Part shown: piece after piece, positions 23,241 to 31,554 of the stretch
Layout: each line of letters begins with the position of its first letter
Position numbering within the stretch: position 1 is the stretch's first letter
Assembly (NCBI GenBank): GCA_002483265.1
Contig: DLHO01000026.1
Span: forward strand, 350,510 to 414,509
DNA: 64,000 nt
Source: Flavobacteriales bacterium UBA7666
Lineage (GTDB): Bacteria; Bacteroidota; Bacteroidia; Flavobacteriales_D; Crocinitomicaceae
Direction: 5' to 3'
Program-made: the position numbers and the translations under genes
Notes under the pieces: generated by a model
Seen by the model: the letters and a program-made list of their open reading frames with translations, nothing else
What the model was told of the DNA's origin: nothing
Databases searched by the model: none

Positions 23241-23367
23241 TCGTTATTATTTGCTGGTGCGAGCATCTTACACGTAACGGCGACTTGGTAGTATCCTTCA
23301 TGATACCAACTACAAATTTTAACGTGTTACGGCTTGTCCTTCGACCTTCAATCCGTAATTTTAATGC
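23241..23367. repeat. Structured intergenic element, REP-like
   Basis: The segment is GC-richer than its surroundings. AGTCGTTA (from 23241) pairs with TAACGGCGACT (to 23286) with a small bulge, and TTGGTAGTATC pairs with GATACCAA around a CTTCAT loop. TGCTGGTGCGAGCATCTTACAC resembles the common intergenic word GGTGCGAGCATCTT seen in REP-like repeats. It follows the sorting-domain gene and precedes the LLM oxidoreductase. Confidence 0.45.
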
Positions 23368-24372
23368 ATGAAAAAAATCAACTATTCCGTTCTGGATTTA
23401 TCCATGATTACCAAGGACGGCAACGCAGCAACAGCAATCAAAAGAACCGTAGATTTAGCACAAAAAGCAGAAGAGTTAGGATACGAACGCGTTTGGCTGG
23501 CCGAACACCACAATATGGAGTTTATCGCCAGTTCGGCAACTTCCGTATTGATCGGACATGTAGCAGCTCAAACAAAAAGTATCCGGGTTGGTTCCGGAGG
23601 AATTATGCTTCCCAATCATGCACCTTTGGCAATCGCCGAACAATTTGGAACATTGGAAACCTTGTATCCTTCCCGCATCGATTTGGGTTTGGGAAGAGCT
23701 CCCGGAACAGATCAGCAAACGGCAATGGCTTTGAGAAGAGGAGATTTGAATACCGCTTATCAGTTTCCAAATGATGTCACCGCACTTCAAACCTATTTTA
23801 GTGAAACGAACAGAACTGCTTCTGTAAGGGCATTCCCCGGAGAAGGGTTGGACATTCCGATTTGGATCCTGGGTTCAAGCACAGATAGCGCATATTTGGC
23901 AGCAGAAATGGGATTGCCTTATGCTTTTGCATCCCATTTTGCACCGAAACAATTCAAAATTGCCGTACAAATTTATCGAAACAATTTTCGGCCTTCTAAA
24001 TACCTGAACAAACCTTACGTACTTGCTTGTGTAAATGGAATTGCAGCAGATACAAACGAAGAAGCAGAATTGTTGTCTATGAGCCTCTATCAGATGTTTT
24101 CCGGGATTTTGACCAATGCAAGAAAACCATTGTCACCGCCTATTCCTAATTTATTGGAAACCTGGCCGCAGGAATTATTAGACGCAGTGCTGCCAATGAC
24201 AGCTTGTACCTTCGTTGGAGATAAGGATACCCTGATTCAGAAATTCAGCCATTTTATTGAGGAACATGGTGTGGATGAATTAATGATCACAGGAAATATT
24301 TTCGATAATGAAAAACGACTAAAATCCTACAGCATTTTGGCCGAAGTTTTTAATGCAATCAATCTGTCTTAG
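23368..24372 (+). CDS. LLM-class flavin-dependent oxidoreductase (luciferase-like)
   Basis: A 334-aa enzyme of the bacterial luciferase-like TIM-barrel family, group MsnO8/YhbW. YSVLDLSMITKDGNAATAIK, LGYERVWLAEHHNMEF (the conserved AEHH), SIRVGSGGIMLPNHAPLAIA and YPSRIDLGLGRAPGTDQ are diagnostic. These enzymes use reduced FMN supplied by a partner reductase for an oxygenation; the substrate is unknown. The start at 23368 is fixed by the family's short N-terminus. It is transcribed after a structured intergenic element and likely has its own promoter. Confidence 0.95.
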   Translation: MKKINYSVLDLSMITKDGNAATAIKRTVDLAQKAEELGYERVWLAEHHNMEFIASSATSVLIGHVAAQTKSIRVGSGGIMLPNHAPLAIAEQFGTLETLYPSRIDLGLGRAPGTDQQTAMALRRGDLNTAYQFPNDVTALQTYFSETNRTASVRAFPGEGLDIPIWILGSSTDSAYLAAEMGLPYAFASHFAPKQFKIAVQIYRNNFRPSKYLNKPYVLACVNGIAADTNEEAELLSMSLYQMFSGILTNARKPLSPPIPNLLETWPQELLDAVLPMTACTFVGDKDTLIQKFSHFIEEHGVDELMITGNIFDNEKRLKSYSILAEVFNAINLS

Positions 24373-24415
24373 AATTCTGAAAAATTGCTTAGTTTTCTTG
24401 AAAAAAGATTGTTTA

Positions 24416-25144
24416 ATGAATAAACAGGCACTTCATTTTGGCTGGATTTTATGGCTGGTTGGATTTCTTGCAGCTTGCGGGAGTTCGGATTCAACAGCTG
24501 TTCCGGATACGGAGGCTGCAAAAAAAGACTCTGTAATTAGTGAGAATACAGCTAAAGAAATTAAAAGAGAACCGAGTAAGTATGACGAATTATTGAAAAA
24601 ATTCAAACCGATCTCTTTTGATACATTGAAGGTGTTTTATAACTATGAAGACAAACATTTTTCTGGAAAAGAGTTAACACTGAAAGAAGCAAAGATTTTT
24701 CCACTTGGAATAACTGAGAATTACTTGGGTGAATTGTCGGGAGTTTATGCATGTTACCAATTTCAAATAGATTCTTCTACGTTGGGATTAATCGCAAGAA
24801 CTCCTTCAGAATACGAATCATCTTCCATTAAACTGTTTTTGTTTGATATAAAAAAGGACAAGCTGTTGACTGATTATTTTGAACTGGGTCAGGATATTGG
24901 TGATGCAGGAGATTACTATCACAGAGTATCCTGGCTCATTAAAACAAAGAAAAACGAAGTTCATTCATTTGTTTACAATTACAGTTCATATAATCATGAA
25001 GTAGACGATACCGCTGATCATGTGCTAGAGGAATGGAGAGATTACTATTTGATCAATTGCATGTCGCCCAAGTTTGATACACTTTCAAAAAATCAATCAC
25101 ATCTAAAGAAACGCTTCAAAAAAATATTGAAAGCCGAAGAATGA
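24416..25144 (+). CDS. Lipoprotein of a tandem paralogous pair (copy 1)
   Basis: A 242-aa lipoprotein. The signal peptide (ALHFGWILWLVGFLAACGS) has lipobox LAAC. The mature part begins with a flexible S/T/E-rich linker, then a conserved domain: KPISFDTLKVFY, GKELTLKEAKIFPLGITENY, LSGVYACYQFQIDSSTLGLI and TPSEYESSS, ending KKRFKKILKAEE. The same order is present in the product of the next gene. I do not recognise the family, and no catalytic pattern is apparent. The ATG at 24416 follows an unrelated upstream frame and gives a normal signal peptide. Confidence 0.85.
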   Translation: MNKQALHFGWILWLVGFLAACGSSDSTAVPDTEAAKKDSVISENTAKEIKREPSKYDELLKKFKPISFDTLKVFYNYEDKHFSGKELTLKEAKIFPLGITENYLGELSGVYACYQFQIDSSTLGLIARTPSEYESSSIKLFLFDIKKDKLLTDYFELGQDIGDAGDYYHRVSWLIKTKKNEVHSFVYNYSSYNHEVDDTADHVLEEWRDYYLINCMSPKFDTLSKNQSHLKKRFKKILKAEE

Positions 25145-25188
25145 TAAGTTTCTTGGAAATTAGTTAGCTTTCCGTAAAATCAGTGTCC

Positions 25189-25896
25189 ATGAAGAAGAGT
25201 CTATTCCAGTTCATTTTGTTGTCCCTTCTGGCTGCATTTTTAACGGCATGTGGAAGTGATCTCGCTCCAAAGAAAGAAACCATGGAAGAAGAAGCTCTTC
25301 AGGTGGTCGATTCTTCTTCCATTAAAAAGACAAACGATTTTGAATCAATCCTTCGGAAATATAAAACCATTTCTTTTGATACATTGAAAGTAGAATATGC
25401 TGACGATGAGAATGACAAACGTTTCTTAGGAAAGGAATTAACCTTGAAAGAAGCGCGAACGTTACCAATTGGCTTGACCGAAAATTACTTCGGAAAGTTA
25501 TCAGGAGTTTATGCATGCTATCAATTTCAGATTGATTCTTCCCGTTTAGGACTAATTACACGAATTCCCTCAGAATATGAATCAACTTCCATCGTATTGC
25601 TGGTTTTTGATCTGCAAAAAAATAAATTCCAGAATGAATATTTCTACTTAGGATCCGTAAACGGAGATGCAGGTGAGATAAGTGTTCGCATTTCCTGGTT
25701 ATTTAGAGCAAAGAATAAGCAGCTCCAATCGTTCGTTTATGATTACCAATCTTTTCATGAAATAGATGATACGTTGACAACAGAATCGCGGGATTACTTT
25801 CTGGTTGACTGCATGAAACCAACGTTTGACACCCTATCTGGCAATCAAACACAACTGAAGAAACGTTTCCGGAATTTGTTGAAAACAGAAGACTAA
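25189..25896 (+). CDS. Lipoprotein of a tandem paralogous pair (copy 2)
   Basis: A 235-aa lipoprotein homologous to the preceding gene product. Signal peptide KKSLFQFILLSLLAAFLTAC with lipobox LTAC. The mature domain repeats TISFDTLKVEY, GKELTLKEARTLPIGLTENY, LSGVYACYQFQIDSSRLGLI, IPSEYESTS and CMKPTFDTLSGNQTQLKKRF. Roughly half the residues are equal between the two by eye, so this is an old tandem duplication. The genes are 44 bp apart on the same strand. The ATG at 25189 is preferred over a GTG two codons earlier. Confidence 0.85.
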   Translation: MKKSLFQFILLSLLAAFLTACGSDLAPKKETMEEEALQVVDSSSIKKTNDFESILRKYKTISFDTLKVEYADDENDKRFLGKELTLKEARTLPIGLTENYFGKLSGVYACYQFQIDSSRLGLITRIPSEYESTSIVLLVFDLQKNKFQNEYFYLGSVNGDAGEISVRISWLFRAKNKQLQSFVYDYQSFHEIDDTLTTESRDYFLVDCMKPTFDTLSGNQTQLKKRFRNLLKTED

Positions 25897-25973
25897 GGAA
25901 TTTCTCTAAAACCCATTCATTAATTCAAACGAATTGATTAAGTTCATATCCTCAAATCAAACCAACTTTTTAA

Positions 25974-26621
25974 ATGGAAACTGGACCAATTAATGAACAA
26001 GCAAACTTATTGCATTTAGAAGCGAGAGAAGCCGGACAAGGCGGAAATTATCCATTGGCGATTGAAAAATTGCAAGAAGCCATGAAAATGGAACCTTTAT
26101 GGGCATATCCTGTTTATGATCTCGCATTTACTTATTTATTAGTTGGTGATTTTGACAGTGCATTGAAATACTATCAGGAAACAGACAGTTTAGAGCCGGA
26201 TGGCTTTTTTACTACAAAAACGGCGATCTACACCCTGGAAGGGGAGAAAGCAGGTCTGTTTCCGGAAGGATTGTATACCTTCTATATGCAGATAGAGTGG
26301 ACTGAAGAACCTGAAAAAAAGTACCATATCGCGAAGCAGATTGTTGACAATGTTCCAACTTTTGCTCCGGCATGGAAGGAAATTGCCTACCTGCAAACTG
26401 ATCCCGAAGAAAAGCTTCATTCCATTGAACAAGGACTTGCGGGAAATCCGGATCGCGAAACAAAAGGAATTTTGCTTTTAAACAAAGCAATGATCTTTAG
26501 TGAAAGAGGAGATAAGGAAACAGCCAAAAAATTACTTTCCGAAATCATTGAATCTCAGGAAACAACCATCTCAAATAGTGCCATAGCAAAAGTAGCATTG
26601 AAATCGATTAAGGATAATTGA
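25974..26621 (+). CDS. Cytosolic TPR protein
   Basis: A 215-aa protein without signal peptide, built mainly of TPR helices: GGNYPLAIEKLQEAMKMEPL (residues 22-41), YPVYDLAFTYLLVGDFDSAL with KYYQETDSLEPDG, then a middle region and a C-terminal RGDKETAKKLLSEIIESQ. It probably serves as a scaffold or adaptor. No partner is identifiable from the context. Confidence 0.85.
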   Translation: METGPINEQANLLHLEAREAGQGGNYPLAIEKLQEAMKMEPLWAYPVYDLAFTYLLVGDFDSALKYYQETDSLEPDGFFTTKTAIYTLEGEKAGLFPEGLYTFYMQIEWTEEPEKKYHIAKQIVDNVPTFAPAWKEIAYLQTDPEEKLHSIEQGLAGNPDRETKGILLLNKAMIFSERGDKETAKKLLSEIIESQETTISNSAIAKVALKSIKDN

Positions 26622-26938
26622 TTCCGAACAATACGCTTTCTAAAAATATACCCGGGTAAAGGAAGGATAAGTATACGCTTATCCTTAGATCGCCCCGAAT
26701 GCCTTATATTTAAAGAGTTTTGTGATTAATCATTAATTTAGTCTCCTTATAAATAGCGTTCGTCGAATTGTCATTTTTTAACTGTTTTGTTTATTTTTGA
26801 GTTAAATCACTGAAAATCAAATTTTCCATATTTTAAATAACAACAATTGATATGCTAATTAATAATTTAGTTAGTGTTGATTAATTGCATAGCCTGCAGG
26901 GAAGGCCTATTTTTGCGGGACATTTTTAAATAATCGAT
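26622..26938. other. Gene-free 317-bp region with hairpin and promoter
   Basis: After the TPR gene there is a perfect hairpin AAGGATAAG-TATACG-CTTATCCTT at 26663-26686 without a following U-run. The rest is very AT-rich and carries the promoter of the giant T9SS gene at its right end. No ORF is supported. Confidence 0.55.
26885..26915 (+). promoter_or_regulatory. Promoter of the 1451-aa T9SS gene
   Basis: TTG at 26885-26887, a 20-bp spacer and TATTTTTG at 26908-26915 fit the TTG/TAnnTTTG consensus; ATG is at 26939, 23 bp downstream. Confidence 0.65.
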
Positions 26939-29900
26939 ATGAAATCACCTTTACAATGGCTCGTAGTGGCCACCGTCACGATGGTTTCCGGTATTAGCTT
27001 CTCTCAAACACGTTATGTATCCGCTACAGGATCAAATGTGTCGAATGATTGCCAAACTCCGGGAAGTCCATGTGGAACAATTGATCACGCGTATTCGCAG
27101 GCTTTGCCAAACGATACGATTAAAATCGCTCCGGGAAACTACAATCTTACTTCTACTCTTAGTTTATTGCAACCAGTTGTGATTACCGCTCTTGATCCGA
27201 TGGACAGACCCGTAATCACTTCAACTGCATCTGATGTGATCTCTGTTGGGGCTGCGAATGTGACTATTTCTCATTTGCAACTGAACATGGGGTTAACTGG
27301 CTCAACGGGGTTGAGAGGAATTGTTGGAACTGTGGATTATGATGGATTGAAAGTTCATCATACCGATTTTATCTCTACAAAAGCTGTTTCTTCAGGAATG
27401 GTATTTGGTGCTTACGCTATGGATTTAACTGCTCCTTTGGGTAGTTTATATGGCGTTACATTGGATAACAATATGGTTGCTACAGCTGCTCCAACCGGAT
27501 TCGACATCTTCGGAAGAGGATTTGGATTAGGAAAAGGTGTTACGGATGGTCCTTTTGGAACCATATCAAATAACACGGTACTTGCTTATTATGCAATACA
27601 GGCAGTTAGAAACGCTGCAAACCTGAATGTTTCCAGCAATACGTTGATGGGAATTACGATGTTGAATTATCCGCTTGCAGGAACTCAAATCAGTTTGAGT
27701 AACAACACTTTTACAGGTGTTACTGCTGCTTTGGCGGATAATTTATATGCTATTTTAGATATTCGTTCAATTGAAGAAGGTTCTGTATACTTAAACGGGA
27801 ATACAATCTCCAATTATACAGGTATCGGTGTCTTGAGTATGGCTTCTACGAACGTTGAGATCTTTGGAAATACATTTACTCCATTAGCAACTGCAACAAA
27901 CTTCATTTCATTGATGGCAAACACCAAATTAATGACAAATGGTGTTCAGGGTAATACATTCAGTGATGAAATTTCGATCAAAGGAAATACATTCAATGCA
28001 GCTGCTGCAGGAGATGGAAAAGCAATCGTTTTTGCAGATCATTACGGTGCAAATACTCCGGCATTTGCAAACATCACAATTGGTGGAGCAACAACTTTGG
28101 AGAAAAATACATTTGATCCGGCTTTGGGTAATTACATCGCATTGGATGAGTTAACAGGGTCAAGTACTTCATACGCTTTATGGGCTACTTATCCTTCAAC
28201 AACAATGGTTCCTTTTGGTCAGGATGTAGATGCTTACGCTATTTACAACAACTACAACCAAGTGGATTTTGCTTCTATCAACGGGAAGAATTACCAAGAG
28301 TTTAATAACTTGGTATTGGGAACGGTAAACTTGTCACAAGCAGGAGACAATCGTTATGTAGCTACAACAGGATCTGATGTGTTGAATACATGTACACTTC
28401 CTGGAAGCCCTTGTTTGACAATCGAACACGCACTTTCGGTTGCTGCTATTGATGATTCTATTTTGGTTGCTCCGGGTAACTACGCTCAAACAAGTATTTT
28501 GACTGTGAACCAAAACGGATTGACAATCACTGCTCAAAATGAGAACAACAAACCGGTAATTACAACAAATCAGGCAACATTGATCGATATCAATGCAGAA
28601 GATGTTTCTATCAACGCATTGCGTTTGGAATTAGGTTTAACAGCTTCAACTGGTAAATATGCGGTCATTTCTACATCAAATACCTTTGATAGCTTGAGCC
28701 TGACAAAAAATGAGATCGTTTCTACATCTCCTGTAATTCCTTACGGAATGGTTTGGGATGCGTTTGCAGTTCGTTTGAATGCAAACATCGGTGCAAGTAC
28801 TAGCGTAAATATTCAGGATAATGTAATTGGTTCTGCTGTTGCAGGAGCAAACAATATCTTTGGTCGTGGTATTAGCTTAGGTTCAGCTGTTTTAGATGGT
28901 CCTGGTGGAGTTATCGCAAACAACGATATCATGGCTTACTATACTGTTCAAGCTATCAGATCACAAAATGAATTGTCAGTTAATGATAATACACTTGCTG
29001 GAATTATGATGGTAAATACTCCATTGTCAGATGTTCATGCACACGATAATAACTTCGATGGTTTAACACCAATGTCTATGGACAGCTTGTATGCTTTAGT
29101 TGAACTTCGTTCAGTTGAAAATGCATCTGTAATGATTGAAAACAATGTGTTTACAAACTACAAACGTATTGCTTTATTAAGTGAAGCGTCTCAAAATGTA
29201 GTTGTTGCAGGAAATGAATTCAATCCAAGTACTACTGCTACAGCTTTCGTTTCGCTTATGGCAAATACGAAATTGATGACTAACGGTGTACAAGGAAATA
29301 CGTACTCTGATGAAATCGAAATCCAAGGAAATGAATTCAACGCAGGTACAACAGGTGTTGGAACAGCGATCGTTTTTGCAGATCATTTCGGAGCGAACAC
29401 TCCAGCGTTTGCAAACATTACAATTGGTGGATCGACAGCTGCAGAGAAAAATACATTTGATACAAATTTAGGTTCTTTCATCGCTTTAGATGAATTGACT
29501 GGTGCAAGTACAGCTTTCCCGTTATGGGCTCCTTATCCTGCAACAACAATGGTTCCTTTCTCTCAGGATGTTTACGCTTTAGCAATCAACAATAACTACG
29601 GTTTAGTTGATTTCACTGCCATTGAAGGTAAAAACCACGACGAGTTGGAAAATGTTGCTTTAGGTAAAGTAATTATCAAAGCTACTGGAGATAACCGTTA
29701 TGTTGCTACAACAGGTGCGGATCTTTCAAATGATTGTTCATTGCCAGGAAGTCCTTGTGCTACAATCGCTCACGCAATTTCAGTTTCTGAAGTAGCAGAT
29801 TCAATTTTTGTAGCTAACGGTACTTACGCTCAAACAAGTGTATTGAACGTGAATGTAGATCAATTAACAATTACAGCTCAGGATTTCAATAACAAGCCGG

Positions 29901-31294
29901 TAATCACAACAAATCAAACAACAGTTTTTGATCTGGATGCAACAGAAGCTTCTATTTTAGGAATGAGATTGGAATTGGGATTAACAGCTACAACAGGTAA
30001 ATACGGAATCGTTTCTACAACCGGAAACTTTGACGAATTAACCCTTTCTGAAAACGAGATTCTTTCTACATCTCCGGTAATTCCTTACGGAATGGTTTGG
30101 GATGCATTTGCAATTCGTTTGAATGCTCCTGCAAGTACAACTACTAACGTAACGATCTCGGATAATACAATCGGAACAGTAACTCCAGCAGGAAATAACA
30201 TCTTCGGTCGTGGAATCAGCTTAGGTTCCGGTTCATCTGATGGTCCTGGAGGGGCGATTGTTACCAACGAAGTTAAAGCGTACTATACAATTCAGGCTAT
30301 CAGAACAAATAAAGATTTGAGCATCTCAAATAATGATCTGAGTGGTATTGCAATGTTGAATGCTCCATTGGCTGGAACGGATATCTTGTTCACTTCAAAT
30401 GATGTGGATGCGGTAACTCCTATGACTGCAGACAGTTTGTATGCATTGATTGATGTTCGTGCAATTGAATTAGGTACGGTATCGGTAATCGATAACAACC
30501 TGACAAACTATACACGTATCGGTTTGTTGAGTATGGCATCTAAAAATGTAGCTGTTACAACGAATACATTTACTCCTGCAGCAACTGCAGCTTCGTTTAC
30601 TTCAATCATGGCAAATACCAAGTTGATGACGAACGGAGTTCAGGGTAACACATATTCTGATTCAATTTCTATCAAAGGAAATGTATTCATTGCAGGTGCA
30701 AACAACGGAGGAACAGCAATTGTTTTTGCGGATCATTATGGTGTGAATACACCTGCATTTACTTCAACTGTAATTGGTGGAACAACTGCTACTGAGAAAA
30801 ATGTATTCGATCAGGCATTGGGTAAATTCATCGTATTGGACGACAAAACAGGAGCTAGTTCATCTGTTCCTTTATGGGCACCGTATTCTGTGACTACAAT
30901 GAAACCGTTCACACAGGACGTAGAAGCATTGTACATCAACAATACTTACAACTTACCGAATGTTGCTTCTGTTGAATTGAAAAACATCGATTCAGTAGAT
31001 AACAACATCTTAGGGAAAGTAATTTTAGCTTATACGTTCCTTGGTTTAGACGAAGTTACAGCTGTTGAAGCTGCGCTTTATCCGAATCCGGCAATCAGCA
31101 ACGTTACAATTGAGTTAACTGATAAAAATGCAGTTGCTGAATTGACTTTGGTTGATATGTTAGGAAATATAGTTCACACTTCAACAATCAATGGTTCAAC
31201 TACTATTGATGTAAGCGGTTTGACTTCTGGAGTTTATGTGGTTCGATTGAACAATAACGGACAAACTTCAAGTACCCGTTTTGTAAAGAACTAA
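26939..31294 (+). CDS. Giant T9SS-secreted beta-helix protein with three ~447-aa repeats
   Basis: A 1451-aa surface or secreted protein. Signal peptide 1-22 (ending SFSQ). The body is three successive copies of a ~447-residue unit (starting near residues 25, 472 and 920), each beginning RYVxATGxxxxxxCxxPGSPC and containing right-handed beta-helix segments (SNNTFTG-, DNNMVAT- and GNTF-type turns), a MANTKLMTNGVQGNTxSD block and an FADHxGxNTPAF block. The last ~80 residues are a T9SS sorting domain (AALYPNPAISNVTIEL, AELTLVDMLGNIV, TSGVYVVRLN, ending TRFVKN). Right-handed beta helices often bind or cut polysaccharides or act as adhesins; no catalytic residues are evident, so adhesion or a structural role is preferred. 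It has a good promoter upstream and a terminator downstream. Confidence 0.93.
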   Translation: MKSPLQWLVVATVTMVSGISFSQTRYVSATGSNVSNDCQTPGSPCGTIDHAYSQALPNDTIKIAPGNYNLTSTLSLLQPVVITALDPMDRPVITSTASDVISVGAANVTISHLQLNMGLTGSTGLRGIVGTVDYDGLKVHHTDFISTKAVSSGMVFGAYAMDLTAPLGSLYGVTLDNNMVATAAPTGFDIFGRGFGLGKGVTDGPFGTISNNTVLAYYAIQAVRNAANLNVSSNTLMGITMLNYPLAGTQISLSNNTFTGVTAALADNLYAILDIRSIEEGSVYLNGNTISNYTGIGVLSMASTNVEIFGNTFTPLATATNFISLMANTKLMTNGVQGNTFSDEISIKGNTFNAAAAGDGKAIVFADHYGANTPAFANITIGGATTLEKNTFDPALGNYIALDELTGSSTSYALWATYPSTTMVPFGQDVDAYAIYNNYNQVDFASINGKNYQEFNNLVLGTVNLSQAGDNRYVATTGSDVLNTCTLPGSPCLTIEHALSVAAIDDSILVAPGNYAQTSILTVNQNGLTITAQNENNKPVITTNQATLIDINAEDVSINALRLELGLTASTGKYAVISTSNTFDSLSLTKNEIVSTSPVIPYGMVWDAFAVRLNANIGASTSVNIQDNVIGSAVAGANNIFGRGISLGSAVLDGPGGVIANNDIMAYYTVQAIRSQNELSVNDNTLAGIMMVNTPLSDVHAHDNNFDGLTPMSMDSLYALVELRSVENASVMIENNVFTNYKRIALLSEASQNVVVAGNEFNPSTTATAFVSLMANTKLMTNGVQGNTYSDEIEIQGNEFNAGTTGVGTAIVFADHFGANTPAFANITIGGSTAAEKNTFDTNLGSFIALDELTGASTAFPLWAPYPATTMVPFSQDVYALAINNNYGLVDFTAIEGKNHDELENVALGKVIIKATGDNRYVATTGADLSNDCSLPGSPCATIAHAISVSEVADSIFVANGTYAQTSVLNVNVDQLTITAQDFNNKPVITTNQTTVFDLDATEASILGMRLELGLTATTGKYGIVSTTGNFDELTLSENEILSTSPVIPYGMVWDAFAIRLNAPASTTTNVTISDNTIGTVTPAGNNIFGRGISLGSGSSDGPGGAIVTNEVKAYYTIQAIRTNKDLSISNNDLSGIAMLNAPLAGTDILFTSNDVDAVTPMTADSLYALIDVRAIELGTVSVIDNNLTNYTRIGLLSMASKNVAVTTNTFTPAATAASFTSIMANTKLMTNGVQGNTYSDSISIKGNVFIAGANNGGTAIVFADHYGVNTPAFTSTVIGGTTATEKNVFDQALGKFIVLDDKTGASSSVPLWAPYSVTTMKPFTQDVEALYINNTYNLPNVASVELKNIDSVDNNILGKVILAYTFLGLDEVTAVEAALYPNPAISNVTIELTDKNAVAELTLVDMLGNIVHTSTINGSTTIDVSGLTSGVYVVRLNNNGQTSSTRFVKN
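27011..28351 (+). repeat. Long coding repeat, unit 1
   Basis: First of three ~1341-bp units inside the giant T9SS gene; begins at the codons for RYVSATG. Protein similarity to units 2 and 3 is high while third codon positions differ often, indicating an old duplication under selection. Confidence 0.85.
28352..29695 (+). repeat. Long coding repeat, unit 2
   Basis: Second unit (1344 bp), begins at the codons for RYVATTGSDV. The MANTKLMTNGVQGNT segment is nearly identical to units 1 and 3 at protein level. Confidence 0.85.
29696..31036 (+). repeat. Long coding repeat, unit 3
   Basis: Third unit (about 1341 bp), begins at the codons for RYVATTGADL and runs into the sorting domain. Its right boundary is approximate. 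Confidence 0.8.
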
Positions 31295-31313
31295 GATTCT
31301 TTAAATAATTAGG

Positions 31314-31346
31314 AAATCCTCTGCCAGCAATGGTGGAGGATTTTTT
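31314..31346 (+). terminator. Intrinsic terminator of the giant T9SS gene
   Basis: AAATCCTC (31314-31321) pairs with GAGGATTT (31336-31343) and the stem is followed by TTTTTTGG. It lies 20 bp after the stop codon. Confidence 0.85.
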
Positions 31347-31431
31347 GGTTTTCGAAAACCCATTTTGGTCCTGATTCTGCAATAGCTGGAGTTTTTTTAC
31401 GTTATAATAATAGCTAAATGACGACTTTTGC

Positions 31432-31467
31432 ATTTTGAATTTTGAACTTTGAACTTTGAACTTTTAA
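31432..31467. repeat. Short tandem repeat (TTTGAAC)n
   Basis: ATTTTGAAT followed by three exact copies of TTTGAAC at 31441-31461 and a degenerate TTTTAATT. It lies in the leader of the TPR gene at 31555. No complementary arm is visible nearby, unlike other word-repeats in this window. Confidence 0.7.
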
Positions 31468-31554
31468 TTTTTAATAACCTGTTCATAAACTTTGCTAAAA
31501 CTTTTCATGACACCTCCATTTTTCGCTAATTTTATAGAAACACAACGATAGCGT

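Noticed and set aside
23334..23774. 146-aa open frame overlapping the LLM oxidoreductase in another frame
   Set aside because: It is Arg/Ser-rich, typical of a shadow frame, and lies almost wholly within a well-supported gene.
26663..26686. Perfect AAGGATAAG/CTTATCCTT hairpin after the TPR gene as a terminator
   Set aside because: No U-run follows on either strand, so intrinsic termination cannot be claimed; kept only as a structural note in the gene-free region.
31432..31467. (TTTGAAC)n as part of the word-hairpin family
   Set aside because: There is no complementary arm nearby, so it is only a short tandem repeat.
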